A DNA stretch of 64,000 nucleotides from Natronorubrum texcoconense (GCF_900100335.1 NZ_FNFE01000001.1:1054001-1118000), one strand, 5' to 3'; shown: positions 53,523-62,078, counted from the first letter of the stretch. The notes: generated from the letters alone by a model not told the origin. Program-made: numbers and translations.

Positions 53523-54454
53523 CCATCGTCGTTACACCCTACGTATTCGGGGGCGGTGGCCCGATTCTGCTCGAGGAGATCCGCCACCGCCGGTCCGACA
53601 TCGACCTGGTGCATCCCGACGAGGACGATCTGCTCGAGGTAGTCGCCGAGGCGGAGATCGTCGTGACCGGTCGACTCCCCGAGGAGGTGCTGGCCGCGGC
53701 CGACGATCTGCGTTGGGTGCAGGCGCTCAGCGCCGGGACGGACGCCTACGATCACGACGCGCTCGACGCTCGCGACGTCGCGCTGACGACGGTTTCGGGG
53801 ATCCACGCGAAGCCGATCGCCCAGCAGGTGTTGGGCTATCTGCTCCACTTCGAACGGCGATTCGATCGCGCGATCGCCCAACAACGAAGGAAGACGTGGG
53901 AGCGATACACCGGCGGTGAGCTCGGCGACCACACGGTCGGAATCGTCGGCCTCGGCGCGATCGGGTCGCAGATCGCAGACTACTGTACCGCGTTCGACGC
54001 CCGCGTGATCGGAACGAAACGCGATCCGACCGACGCTCCGGCGGCCGTCGACGCCGTCTACGGTCCGGACGGGCTCGAGACCGTCCTCGCCGAGAGCGAC
54101 TACCTCGTGCTCGCCTGCCCGCTCACCGAGGAGACGCGCGGACTGATCGACGCGGAGGCGCTGGCGACGCTCGCCGACGATGCCGTCCTCGTCAACATCG
54201 CCCGCGGCGAGGTCGTCGATCAGGAAGCGCTCGTGGACGCCCTCGAGGCCGACGAACTCGGCGGTGCTGCGTTAGACGTCTTCGAGGAGGAACCGCTGCC
54301 CGAGGCGTCACCGTTGTGGGACCGCGACGACGTGCTCGTGACGCCACACATGGCCGGATCGACCCCCCACTACTGGGAGCGCTGTGCCGACGTGTTCGTC
54401 CGGAACTACGACCGATTCCGGGACGGCGAGGCCCTCGAGAACCGGGTCGTCTGA
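53519..54454 (+). CDS. D-2-hydroxyacid dehydrogenase (NAD-dependent)
   Basis: The product has 311 residues from the ATG at 53519. The NAD motif GIVGLGAIGSQIA (about 140-152) and the catalytic Arg (NIARGEVVDQ), Glu (DVFEEEPLP) and His (PHMAGSTPHYW) are in place. It interconverts 2-hydroxy and 2-keto acids. The ABC sugar operon is divergent and shares the palindrome-rich control region, so the enzyme may work on a sugar-derived acid. In-frame extension upstream to 53303 has no family features. Confidence 0.92.
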   Translation: MTIVVTPYVFGGGGPILLEEIRHRRSDIDLVHPDEDDLLEVVAEAEIVVTGRLPEEVLAAADDLRWVQALSAGTDAYDHDALDARDVALTTVSGIHAKPIAQQVLGYLLHFERRFDRAIAQQRRKTWERYTGGELGDHTVGIVGLGAIGSQIADYCTAFDARVIGTKRDPTDAPAAVDAVYGPDGLETVLAESDYLVLACPLTEETRGLIDAEALATLADDAVLVNIARGEVVDQEALVDALEADELGGAALDVFEEEPLPEASPLWDRDDVLVTPHMAGSTPHYWERCADVFVRNYDRFRDGEALENRVV

Positions 54455-54546
54455 GTCGAGTGCCCGATCGACCGACGGTCGGTTACCGACCCGTCGACGT
54501 CCCGTTTCGGCGGTAGATTCAAGCCTCGAACCGTCGATCACACCGT

Positions 54547-55536
54547 ATGTCAACGCTTCGCATTGACGCGAACGTGCCGCATCTTTCAACCGAGACCGGC
54601 GACGCCGCCGAACGCGCCGAGGAACTCGGCTTCGACGGCGTCTGGACGGCGGAAACTGACCACGACGCCTTCCTCCCGCATCCGATCATCGCGGATCGGA
54701 CCGAGCGGATCCAACAGGGCACGCGCATCGCGCTCGCATTTACTCGGAGTCCGATGGCCCTCGCCTACACGGCCTGGGATCTCGCGCAATACTCCAACGG
54801 GCGGTTCGTCCTCGGTCTCGGCACGCAGGTCAAGGGACACAACGAACGACGGTTCAGCGTGGACTGGGAGTCACCAGGTCCCCGACTGCGCGAGGTCGTC
54901 GAATCGCTGCGCCACATCTTCGACGTCTTTCGGGGCGAGGCCGAACTCGACTACGAGGGCGAGCACTACTCGTTTTCGCTGATGACCGAGACGTTCGATC
55001 CCGGGCCGATCGACCACCCCGACGTGCCGATCTACATCGCGGGCGTCAACGAGTACAACATCCGGCTAGCGGGCGAACGCTGTGACGGACTGGCGATGCA
55101 TCCGTTCAACACACCCGCGTACGCGAGCGACGTTATCGCCCCTACGGTCGCCGAGGGAGCGGACCGCGCCGACCGATCTCTCGAGGACGTCGCCCTCTCG
55201 GCGAGTCCGTTCGTCGTGACGGGCGCAACCGAAGACGAGCGTGATCGCTCGCGCGAGGAGGTTCGCCGTCGAATCGCGTTCTACGGCAGTACGAGGACTT
55301 ACCACGACGTCCTCGAGCACCACGGCTGGGGCTCGATCGGCGAGGAACTCCACGACCTCTCCAGAGACCAGCGATGGGAGGAGATGGCCGACCGCGTCAC
55401 GGACGAGATGCTCGCGACGTTCGCGATCGAAGCGCCGCCCGAGGAACTCCTCGACCGTGCTCGAGACGCCTACGGCGGGATCGCGGACCGACTCGTCCTC
55501 CCCCTCGATCAGGGTGCAGCCTTCATGAACGAGTAA
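54547..55536 (+). CDS. F420-dependent luciferase-like (LLM class) oxidoreductase
   Basis: The product has 329 residues and is a TIM-barrel of the bacterial luciferase superfamily: AERAEELGFDGVWTAETDHD at the start, RIALAFTRSPMALAYTAWDLAQYSNGRFVLGLGTQVKGHNERRF, then VPIYIAGVNEYNIRLAGERCDGLAMHPF. The GLG(T)Q.KGH motif is common in F420-using members. It probably reduces or oxidises an alcohol or nitro/ketone group with coenzyme F420, which halophiles make. The last 28 bp overlap the converging MBL gene. The substrate is unknown. Confidence 0.88.
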   Translation: MSTLRIDANVPHLSTETGDAAERAEELGFDGVWTAETDHDAFLPHPIIADRTERIQQGTRIALAFTRSPMALAYTAWDLAQYSNGRFVLGLGTQVKGHNERRFSVDWESPGPRLREVVESLRHIFDVFRGEAELDYEGEHYSFSLMTETFDPGPIDHPDVPIYIAGVNEYNIRLAGERCDGLAMHPFNTPAYASDVIAPTVAEGADRADRSLEDVALSASPFVVTGATEDERDRSREEVRRRIAFYGSTRTYHDVLEHHGWGSIGEELHDLSRDQRWEEMADRVTDEMLATFAIEAPPEELLDRARDAYGGIADRLVLPLDQGAAFMNE

Positions 55537-56507
55537 CGACGAACGCCGTCGGAGCTGTCGAACGAGACGCGGCCCCGTCGCTCCAGCGTTCCGAGCGCGC
55601 CGAGGGTGTCGAGCAACTGCGCCGGATACCGAACCTCGCCGGCGCGGTTGCGGGTGATCTCCATCGGCGTCGCCGGCCCAACGGTCACGACGGCTTCGAG
55701 GGTCGCCCCAGTGAGCGACTCGAGTTCGTTCCGCGTGAACTCGATGGTCTCCTGGTACGTCGTGAAGACCGGCCCGTGACCGGGGAAGATCCGATCGTAC
55801 GACCGGGACTCGAGTCGGTCCATGGCGTCGTGAAACGCGTCGACAGCCTCGTAGGCGCCGTGGTCGATCCCGACGTGGATCGCCCCGGGTCGGAACGGTT
55901 CGACGAGCGCGTCGCCGCTGAAGAGAACGCGCTGGTCGCCGACCGTCGTTGCGAGGCTCGCGTGATCGATCTGATGGCCGGGCGTGTGGATGGGGTCGAA
56001 CTCGAGATCCGCGACCGAGAACGAGTCGTCGAACGCGAAGCCGACGGCCTCGTCCGGGGCGAGCAGTCGCCGGTTGCGTTGCAACGAACTCCTGGCGCGT
56101 TCGACCTCGCGTTCGATCGCCTCGCCCCGGTAGCCCGCCGAGCGGCCGACTTCGCGGACGCCGTCCGCCAGATCGTCAGGATTTCGCTCGAGTCGCTCGA
56201 GGACGGGTTCGGGCGCGTAGACGGTCGCGCCCGCCTCGCGCAGCAACGGCACCTGGCCGATGTGGTCGCTGTGGGGGTGGGTAACGACGACCGCCTCGAC
56301 GTCTCCCGGCTCGTAGCCGCGTTCGGCCAGCCCCTCCCGGATCGTCTCCTCGGCCCGGTCGCTGGGGTCTCCGGCGTCGACGAGGATCGGTGCCGGCGTC
56401 TCGAGCAGGTAGGCCGCCGCGTGTTTCGGCGGCCACTCGATGTCGAACTCGAGTCGCGTGATCTCCGTTTCGGCTGGTCCCGTCGCCGGGTCCGTCGGTT
56501 TGCTCAT
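55509..56507 (-). CDS. MBL-fold metallo-hydrolase, paralogue 2
   Basis: The product has 332 residues. It has the zinc motif THPHSDH, a His in HTPGHQIDHASL and an Asp in FSGDALV. N-terminal similarity to the copy at 33700-34719 is evident (LEFDIEWPPKHAAAYLLE against LEFTVDWPPGHAAAYLLD). The second zinc-motif residue is Pro-His-Ser rather than Ser-His-Thr. It begins 9 bp after the end of the acyl-CoA dehydrogenase gene, so the two form an operon. A hydrolase for a CoA thioester or lactone is plausible (inference). Confidence 0.88.
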   Translation of the reverse strand: MSKPTDPATGPAETEITRLEFDIEWPPKHAAAYLLETPAPILVDAGDPSDRAEETIREGLAERGYEPGDVEAVVVTHPHSDHIGQVPLLREAGATVYAPEPVLERLERNPDDLADGVREVGRSAGYRGEAIEREVERARSSLQRNRRLLAPDEAVGFAFDDSFSVADLEFDPIHTPGHQIDHASLATTVGDQRVLFSGDALVEPFRPGAIHVGIDHGAYEAVDAFHDAMDRLESRSYDRIFPGHGPVFTTYQETIEFTRNELESLTGATLEAVVTVGPATPMEITRNRAGEVRYPAQLLDTLGALGTLERRGRVSFDSSDGVRRYSFMKAAP

Positions 56508-56516
56508 CGGCCCGCC

Positions 56517-57713
56517 TCAGATTAGCTCGCGGGCGATCGTTCGTTTCTGGATCTCGTCGGTACCCTCGAAGATGCGGAACACCCGCGCGGAGCGGTAGTT
56601 GCGTTCGATCGGAAGCTCCTTCATAAAGCCGGCGCCGCCGTGGACCTGCATGGCGATGTCGGCCGCGTCGTTCGCGAGTTGGGCGCCGCGGAGCTTCGCC
56701 ATCGACTCCTCCTTGCGGGCGCGCTCGCCGTTGTCCATCTTCCAGGCCGCATAGCGGTAGAGCTGGCGAACCTGCTCGATGTCCGTCGCCAGTTCGGCGA
56801 GCTGGAAGGAGACGCCCTGTCTGTGCCCGATCGGCTTGTCGAAGGTTTTCCGGTCGCGGGCATACTCGACGGAGATATCGAGTAAGTACTGGGCGGTGCC
56901 GACGGAGCCCGCGGCGATGTTGATCCGGCCGCCGCCGATCCAAGACATCGCCGACTGGAACCCGCGGCCAACTTCGCCGAGCACCTGATCCTCGCCGACT
57001 CGGCAGTCGTTGAAGTAGAGTTCCGAGTGCGTTCCGGGGGTCATCCCCATCGCGCGGTGGATCGTGCCGACCTCGAAGCCGGGGTTGTCCGCGTCGACGA
57101 GGAAGCAGGTGATCCCCTCGAGATCGCCGTCATCACCGCTCGTTCGCGCGAAGACCATCGTGAAGTCCGCGTACGGGCCGTTCGTGATGTAGCACTTCTG
57201 ACCGCTGATCACCCACTCGTCACCGTCCTTCTCGGCGGTCGTGTCCATGTAGTGGGCGTCGCTCCCGTGGCCCGGCTCGGTGAGCGCGAAACAGGTCGTG
57301 ATCTCGCCGTCCATCAGCGGTTGAAGGTACTCCTCGCGCTGGTCTTCGTCACAGGCCAGCAGGATCGGAGTTGGGCCGCCCGCGCCGCCGAAGATGGCGC
57401 TGTGGAACCCCGGCGGCCGGTTCGACATGTGTTCGCCGACGATCGCCCGCGTGAGGATATCGACGTCGCCGCCACCCGCCTCCTCGGGCATCGTCATCCC
57501 GTAGAAGCCCGCTTCGACTGACTTCTGCCGGATCTGTTCGACGATGTCGCGGTATTCGGGGACCTGCCGGTGATTCTCGTCGACGATGTGTTTCTCGTAG
57601 TCCGCCCCGAGGAACTGATCGTACTCGTTCTCGAGCGGTTTGACCTCCTGATCGACGAAGTCGTCGAGTGCCTGCTTGATCTGCACCGCTTCGGACGGTT
57701 CGCTAAAGTCCAT
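56517..57713 (-). CDS. Acyl-CoA dehydrogenase 4 (classical EGTxEIQ type)
   Basis: The product has 398 residues. The motifs FALTEPGHGSDAHY (about 138-151), EKDGDEWVISGQKCYITNG, and the C-terminal catalytic Glu in RIFEGTDEIQKRTIARELI are canonical. Unlike the three others in the window it keeps the classical Glu. A TATA-like ACTTATGT lies about 25 bp before the start. It is first in the operon with the MBL hydrolase and divergent from the IclR regulator, whose palindrome lies between them. Confidence 0.93.
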   Translation of the reverse strand: MDFSEPSEAVQIKQALDDFVDQEVKPLENEYDQFLGADYEKHIVDENHRQVPEYRDIVEQIRQKSVEAGFYGMTMPEEAGGGDVDILTRAIVGEHMSNRPPGFHSAIFGGAGGPTPILLACDEDQREEYLQPLMDGEITTCFALTEPGHGSDAHYMDTTAEKDGDEWVISGQKCYITNGPYADFTMVFARTSGDDGDLEGITCFLVDADNPGFEVGTIHRAMGMTPGTHSELYFNDCRVGEDQVLGEVGRGFQSAMSWIGGGRINIAAGSVGTAQYLLDISVEYARDRKTFDKPIGHRQGVSFQLAELATDIEQVRQLYRYAAWKMDNGERARKEESMAKLRGAQLANDAADIAMQVHGGAGFMKELPIERNYRSARVFRIFEGTDEIQKRTIARELI

Positions 57714-57802
57714 AGCCTATATGACAGAACGTGGTACATAAGTGTTATCGTGTCGCATACGTCTGCCGGGAGGAGATGAATCGGTCTCTCTCGAGCGCCA
57801 AT

Positions 57803-57818
57803 CGAACGCAAGCGTTCG
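57803..57818. promoter_or_regulatory. 16-bp palindrome, IclR operator candidate
   Basis: CGAACGC-AA-GCGTTCG is perfectly symmetrical. It lies between the divergent acyl-CoA dehydrogenase (57713) and IclR (57862) starts, upstream of the IclR TATA (AACAATTATG, about 57829-57837). Confidence 0.55.
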
Positions 57819-57861
57819 ACAGAACAGAACAATTATGTCACCCCAGCGGCAACCTATTGGT

Positions 57862-58638
57862 ATGACAATCCAGGGCACGGATAAGGGCGACAGGGTGCAA
57901 TCGGTCGTCAAGACGCTCGATATTCTCGAGGCCCTCTGGCAGTCCGAGGGCGCGGGCGTTACCCAGTTGACCGAGCGGACTGGCCTCCCGAAGAGTACGG
58001 TTCACGCCCACCTGACGACGCTCCGCTCGAAGGGGTACGTGGTCCAGGACGGCGACGAGTACCGACTCGGCGTTCGATTCCTCTCCTTTGGCGAGCACGT
58101 GAAACACGCCGAACCGCTGTACGCTGCGTCCGAGACGCCGATCGAGGACCTCGCGGACTGGACCGGCGAGCGCATCCTCTGTTCAACTGAGCAGAACGGC
58201 CTCGGAACCGTCATTCGGGCCTGCGACGGAGAGCGATCGGTCTCCTCGAGTATCAGCGTCGGGACGCCGACGTACCTCCACTGTTCGGCCGCTGGAAAGG
58301 CGATGCTCGCTCACTTCGATCGGTCGAAAGTTGATCGAATCGTCGACACCTGGGGGCTCCCGGCCTTTACGGACGAGACGATTACGGATTGGGCGACGCT
58401 GGAAGCCGAACTCGAAGCCGTCCGCGAAGACGGTGTCGCGTACAATCAGGGGGAGTATCTTCCCGGTATCAGCGCGGTCGGCGCTCCTGTACTCGACAAC
58501 GACGGTGACGTTCACGGCGCACTGACAGTCGTCGGCCCACAACATCGACTCGAGAACGAGTGGGAACACGAGGAACTGCACAATCAGCTGCTCTCGGCTG
58601 CGAACACGATCGAAGTCAACCTCCTGTTCTCGGAGTGA
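57862..58638 (+). CDS. IclR-family transcriptional regulator
   Basis: The product has 258 residues from the ATG at 57862, with a TATA-like element 25 bp upstream; an in-frame ATG at 57835 would lie inside that TATA. The N-terminal winged helix has VTQLTERTGLPKSTVHAHLTTLRSKGYV (about 35-62). The C-terminal effector domain has LHCSAAGKAMLAHF and GISAVGAPVLDNDGDVHGALTVVGP. IclR proteins sense small acids. The divergent dehydrogenase-MBL operon is the natural target, and it would probably act as a repressor lifted by an acid or acyl-CoA. Confidence 0.93.
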   Translation: MTIQGTDKGDRVQSVVKTLDILEALWQSEGAGVTQLTERTGLPKSTVHAHLTTLRSKGYVVQDGDEYRLGVRFLSFGEHVKHAEPLYAASETPIEDLADWTGERILCSTEQNGLGTVIRACDGERSVSSSISVGTPTYLHCSAAGKAMLAHFDRSKVDRIVDTWGLPAFTDETITDWATLEAELEAVREDGVAYNQGEYLPGISAVGAPVLDNDGDVHGALTVVGPQHRLENEWEHEELHNQLLSAANTIEVNLLFSE

Positions 58639-58787
58639 GCCCGCATCGCAGTCTGTCTCGATCGTCGGCGTTCAGCTCGACTGAACAGCACTCAGAGGCG
58701 AGATCGACTGCCAGGTCCGTGTGTCTTAACATCTCAGCGAAGATTGTGCTCGATTACCGCGTTCCGTCTGTCCGAACGAAGTCTAAT

Positions 58788-58807
58788 TTACAACCATATG
58801 GTTGTAA
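58788..58807. repeat. 20-bp perfect palindrome in an AT-rich gap
   Basis: TTACAACCATATGGTTGTAA is exactly symmetrical. It lies 150 bp after the IclR stop in the gene-free, AT-rich stretch 58639-59438 (800 bp). I see no gene near it that it obviously controls. The rest of the gap holds A/T-rich sequence with no gene or RNA that I can recognise. Confidence 0.5.
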
Positions 58808-59438
58808 TTTTCCCAACCGTCGATCGACAGTTGTCGTCGTTCGCGGAACCGGCAACGTCCCTCGAACGTAGTGGAACGCCATCACGATTGTTCACGGGAA
58901 CGCTCCGTTTTTAGAGTTATATAGCGGTAGTAGTGGCCCCTGTAGGCGGTTTTCGTCGACTCGGAAATGAAGATTTTGAGGAAGTCGATGCTGTATATGT
59001 ATTCTAAACTATTATATTAAAATCAAATAATTTTATAACATTCTCAATAGTGTTTCGAGCTACTACCAGAATATGTATATTATGATCGACTGTTTGTGGA
59101 CCAGAGACTATTTCCGCTCCGTTTTGAGCTCGAGACCGACCAATTTGAGGGCGCAAAAATATCCGCCATACATGGCCCTATACATCGATATCGATTAGAG
59201 TGGTCATTGGCATTTCGCTTCGTACGACACGAGCACCGATACAAGGTCGCTCGTTCCGTGCTAAACTATCAGAAAGACATCTATCACAAAAATCACTCAA
59301 CTCAAAATAATTATGTGTGTTTAGTATATTATTTATTTCGAGGAATGTATTTTCGGTCGGATGGTCTGCGAACTTGTTACCTTTCGCACAATGCTGGCAG
59401 TTCGATTAATGGCCGTCTGGGCCAAACGGATCGATGGG

Positions 59439-59582
59439 ATGGGAGTGGTCACAAGACTTCGACTGATCATCGGCGACGACGGAGAGTTGTACGAGTGTCG
59501 CAACTGTGGGTCGAAGTTCGACCACGAACCGGACACGTGTCCGACCTGTGGGTCGGCCGAAATCGCTCACTACGAGTTTTAA
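59439..59582 (+). CDS. Small zinc-ribbon protein (47 residues)
   Basis: From the ATG at 59439 the frame gives two Cys pairs, CRNC and CPTC, with 14 residues between, a compact zinc ribbon seen in many archaeal micro-proteins. The longer frame from 59361 adds a hydrophobic N-terminus without similarity. Function is unknown; such ribbons often bind nucleic acid or other proteins. Confidence 0.65.
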   Translation: MGVVTRLRLIIGDDGELYECRNCGSKFDHEPDTCPTCGSAEIAHYEF

Positions 59583-59727
59583 ACGAGTCGCCATTTTCAA
59601 CGCCGCTGGCCGTTGAGATCCGTCCATACAGACGGTAGTCCGGAACCGACTGTGCCGGTCGATTGCGCGTCGCAGTGTCGATCTCCGGCGGCGACGAAGC
59701 CATCCGTCTGGACGGCGAAAAACGGGC

Positions 59728-60396
59728 ATGAATCACTCGAGTGCGGATGCGACGACCGCGCCAGCGAGCGAGCAGGACGCGAGGACGCCGACGGCGGACG
59801 AGACGAGAACGGCGACGCTCGGAATGGGCTGCTTCTGGGGTCCCGACGCCCGCTTCGGTGCGATAGAGGGCGTCGTTCGAACGCGTGTCGGATACGCTGG
59901 TGGGACGTCGCCGACCCCCAGCTACCACTCGCTCGGGGACCACACCGAAGTCGTGCAGGTCGAGTACGATCCTGATACACTGGGCTACGACGATCTACTC
60001 GAGGTCTACTGGACGAACCACGACTGGGGATCGACGGCGCCCAAACGCCAGTATCGGAGCGTCGTCCTCGCGGCTGACGACGACCAGTTGGCGGCTGCCG
60101 AGCGGTCCCGAGACGTACTCGAGGAGCGGACCGGCCGATCGGTCGCGACCGATCTCGAACGACTCGAGGCGTTCACCCGCGCCGAAGACTACCATCAGAA
60201 GTACGAACTCCGCTCGACGCCAGTCGTTGGCGACGAACTCGCGACCCGCTACGGCGACGCGTTCGTCGACTCGACGGTCGTTGCACGGCTCAACGGCTTC
60301 GTGGCTGGACACGGCGAGCCGTCACAGCGTGCGGCCCTGTTTGAGCGTGTCGAACTCGAGCCGACACAGCGCTCGGAACTGCAGCGGCGCTTCTGA
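59728..60396 (+). CDS. msrA: Peptide methionine (S)-S-oxide reductase MsrA
   Basis: The product has 222 residues. The catalytic motif GCFWG (Cys35 within GMGCFWGPD) starts the domain. YAGGTSPTPSYHSLGDHTEVVQVEYDP and WTNHDWGS are family-typical. It reduces methionine-S-sulfoxide and is part of oxidative-stress repair. The first ~30 residues are a polar extension absent from compact family members. It stands alone; the 84-bp inverted-repeat element lies 20 bp after its stop. Confidence 0.93.
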   Translation: MNHSSADATTAPASEQDARTPTADETRTATLGMGCFWGPDARFGAIEGVVRTRVGYAGGTSPTPSYHSLGDHTEVVQVEYDPDTLGYDDLLEVYWTNHDWGSTAPKRQYRSVVLAADDDQLAAAERSRDVLEERTGRSVATDLERLEAFTRAEDYHQKYELRSTPVVGDELATRYGDAFVDSTVVARLNGFVAGHGEPSQRAALFERVELEPTQRSELQRRF

Positions 60397-60415
60397 TCCG
60401 GGCGTTTGGTGACCC

Positions 60416-60499
60416 TATAGTAGACACTGAAACGATTTACACGCCGATCGCAACGCCGTCCGACGAACGGGTGTGCATTGACTTTCAGTGTCTACTATA
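60416..60499. repeat. 84-bp element with perfect 17-bp inverted ends
   Basis: TATAGTAGACACTGAAA (60416-60432) is exactly mirrored by TTTCAGTGTCTACTATA (60483-60499), with 50 bp between. The inner bases partly continue the pairing (TTTACAC with GTGTGCA). It fits a miniature inverted-repeat transposable element, or a large hairpin at the start of the next gene. It ends 28 bp before the ATG at 60528. Confidence 0.6.
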
Positions 60500-60527
60500 C
60501 TTGTACGTCGACCACGAAGGAGGAGGT

Positions 60528-60935
60528 ATGACCGACGACGATCGGTACAAACTGTTCGGCGTCTACCTGTCGGAACCAACTGTCGACGCGCTCGCCGAGT
60601 CGCTGTACGAGGAGGCAGGCGTCGTCGACCTCGAGACCTATTTCGACGAGACGGCGGATTTCGTCCCCGCCGGCGATCCGGGTGCCGACGCGACCGACGC
60701 CCTGCTCGCGGACGTCCTCGAGTCGTTCGCGACGCGCTACGATGAGGCAGCGTTTGAGACGGCGGAAACCGTCGATCCCGACTCGTTCACGCTCGTCCAT
60801 CTCGCGGCCAAGCCGCGACGCGTCACGGAGCTTCGCGAGCGTTTTCAGGCCGCGGCAACGATTCAGGAGACCGACCTGCGGACGGTCCAGACGGCGATTC
60901 TCGCGGCACACCTCGAGACGGAACTCGAGGCCTAG
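60528..60935 (+). CDS. Acidic haloarchaeal protein of unknown function
   Basis: The product has 135 residues from the ATG at 60528, preceded by AAGGAGGAGGT, the strongest ribosome site in the window. It is mostly alpha-helical and acidic (YKLFGVYLSEPTVDALAESLYEE at the start; VTELRERFQAAATIQETDLRTVQTAILAAHLETELEA at the end). There is no motif or known family that I can recognise. The in-frame extension up to 60471 would start inside the inverted-repeat element and is not used. Its stop is 13 bp from the stop of the converging MaoC gene. Confidence 0.75.
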   Translation: MTDDDRYKLFGVYLSEPTVDALAESLYEEAGVVDLETYFDETADFVPAGDPGADATDALLADVLESFATRYDEAAFETAETVDPDSFTLVHLAAKPRRVTELRERFQAAATIQETDLRTVQTAILAAHLETELEA

Positions 60936-60948
60936 CAGCGAACGACGG

Positions 60949-61398
60949 CTACTGTTCCGGCTCTCGTCGCTCGATCATTCCTAAGGCGATAAAGGAGACC
61001 ACGACGTCACCGTCCTGGTTGTATCCCTCGACGTGGGTATCAACGTACCCCCGCTTTTGGTCGCTCTCCGAGACGCGCTTGTCCAGGATCTCTGTTCGGA
61101 CGGTGAGCGTGTCGCCGGGTTTGACCGGCCGTTTCCAGCGCAGTTCGTCGACCCCGCGAGCACCCATGCTCGCGCGGTCGTCGATCGGGCCGTCGACGAG
61201 CAGCCGCATACACATCGAGGCGGTGTGCCAGCCCGAGGCGACGAGCTCGCCGAACGCGGACTCCTCCGCTGCGTCGGCGTCGGTGTGGAACGGCTGCGGG
61301 TCGTACTGCTCGGCGAACTCGACGATTTCGTCGGCCGTGACGGTGTACTCGCCGAATTCTCGAGTGTCTCCGATCTCGATGTCTTCGTAGTACTGCAT
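60949..61398 (-). CDS. MaoC-like (R)-hydratase, single hotdog domain
   Basis: The product has 149 residues from the ATG at 61396-61398. The hydratase motif EFAEQYDPQPFHTDADAA (about 28-45) holds the catalytic Asp and His. GWHTASMCMRLLVDG and RWKRPVKPGDTLTVR are family-typical. It should hydrate a 2-enoyl-CoA to the (R)-3-hydroxy form. It is a second MaoC enzyme, distinct from the double-hotdog one at 41189-42208. In-frame starts upstream lie in non-homologous sequence. Confidence 0.9.
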   Translation of the reverse strand: MQYYEDIEIGDTREFGEYTVTADEIVEFAEQYDPQPFHTDADAAEESAFGELVASGWHTASMCMRLLVDGPIDDRASMGARGVDELRWKRPVKPGDTLTVRTEILDKRVSESDQKRGYVDTHVEGYNQDGDVVVSFIALGMIERREPEQ

Positions 61399-61466
61399 TT
61401 CCCCCAACTGTGGCGCACGCGACCAAGAGTGTATGGAAAGGCGAACGGGCGACGGCCGATCGCTCG

Positions 61467-61607
61467 TCAGGCCGCCTGGAGATCGTGGATGCTCACCCAA
61501 TGATCGGGATACTCTCGCTCGTGGTCGCTCGCATCGCGGTTCGCGTCGGGCCAATCGGCACACTCGCGCTCGAGGTCACAGCTGTCGCAGCGAAGTTCGT
61601 ATGCCAT
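61467..61607 (-). CDS. 46-residue Cys-containing micro-protein
   Basis: The ATG at 61605-61607 starts MAYELRCDSCDLERECADW. There are Cys at 7, 10 and 16 with CDSC as a metal-knuckle half site, then an acidic helix rich in His and Asp, ending VSIHDLQAA and stop TGA at 61467-61469. Codon use is that of real haloarchaeal genes (GAC, GAG, CGC). The DNA lies upstream of the MaoC gene on the same strand. It is too short for standard gene callers. The zinc-binding role is inference. Confidence 0.6.
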   Translation of the reverse strand: MAYELRCDSCDLERECADWPDANRDASDHEREYPDHWVSIHDLQAA

Positions 61608-61782
61608 AAGTTCTCGTATGACAGAGGGAGCTGTAAGCGTTTGTCGGGACGTGACGGACTGTCTTTCAGTTGGACTCGTGGTGTCGTGGATTTTTTGTTT
61701 GTGGCTCGAGTCCCACTACCTCGATTCGTGAGGACTGGGCGAAGTAGATTTGCGACGTACACAGCGTACTGGGCGGATGCGA

Positions 61783-61980
61783 TTAGTAACTCTCTCTACT
61801 GAGTATTAGCACACCAACCATTACGGCCGCTCCACCAGCAGTACAGAGGAGAGCTGTCAGAAACGGATTGATCGCTTCAAACCCGAGTCGATACGCACAA
61901 AGGCGACCGATTGCTCCCCCGACAGCAATCGCAGCATAAAATTCCAGTCTACTGAGAGCGGATACGCGACACAAATCCAT
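61783..61980 (-). CDS. Small membrane protein of unknown function
   Basis: The product has 65 residues from the ATG at 61978-61980; an in-frame ATG at 62004 is the alternative. Two hydrophobic segments, FYAAIAVGGAIGRLCAYRLGF and NPFLTALLCTAGGAAVMVGVLIL, are separated by a short loop with Glu/Asn. A TATA-like ATAGTTAT lies about 30 bp before the chosen start. The family is not recognised. It sits between the micro-protein and the tRNA-Val att-like region, so it could be a leftover of integrated DNA. Confidence 0.5.
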   Translation of the reverse strand: MDLCRVSALSRLEFYAAIAVGGAIGRLCAYRLGFEAINPFLTALLCTAGGAAVMVGVLILSRESY

Positions 61981-62059
61981 ATGGTCGTACTGGATTGGTG
62001 TCACGATAACTATGTCGCCCGTGCTGACAATACGTTCTCACGGACGAACTGAGCGAGTA

Positions 62060-62078
62060 GGTTGGGGCAGATTTGAAC
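62060..62078. repeat. Duplicate of the tRNA-Val 3' end (att-like)
   Basis: GGTTGGGGCAGATTTGAAC is identical to 62170-62188 inside the tRNA gene, 110 bp away. Its inner half GCAGATTTGAA (62067-62077) is also mirrored as TTCAAATCTGC at 62110-62120, forming an 11-bp stem. Integrating elements leave such copies of the tRNA end at their att sites. No integrase gene lies in the window. Confidence 0.65.

Noticed and set aside
59096-59638. A 180-codon plus-strand frame covering the small zinc ribbon
   Set aside because: Its sequence is compositionally random and it overlaps the zinc-ribbon frame, which has clear Cys pairs.
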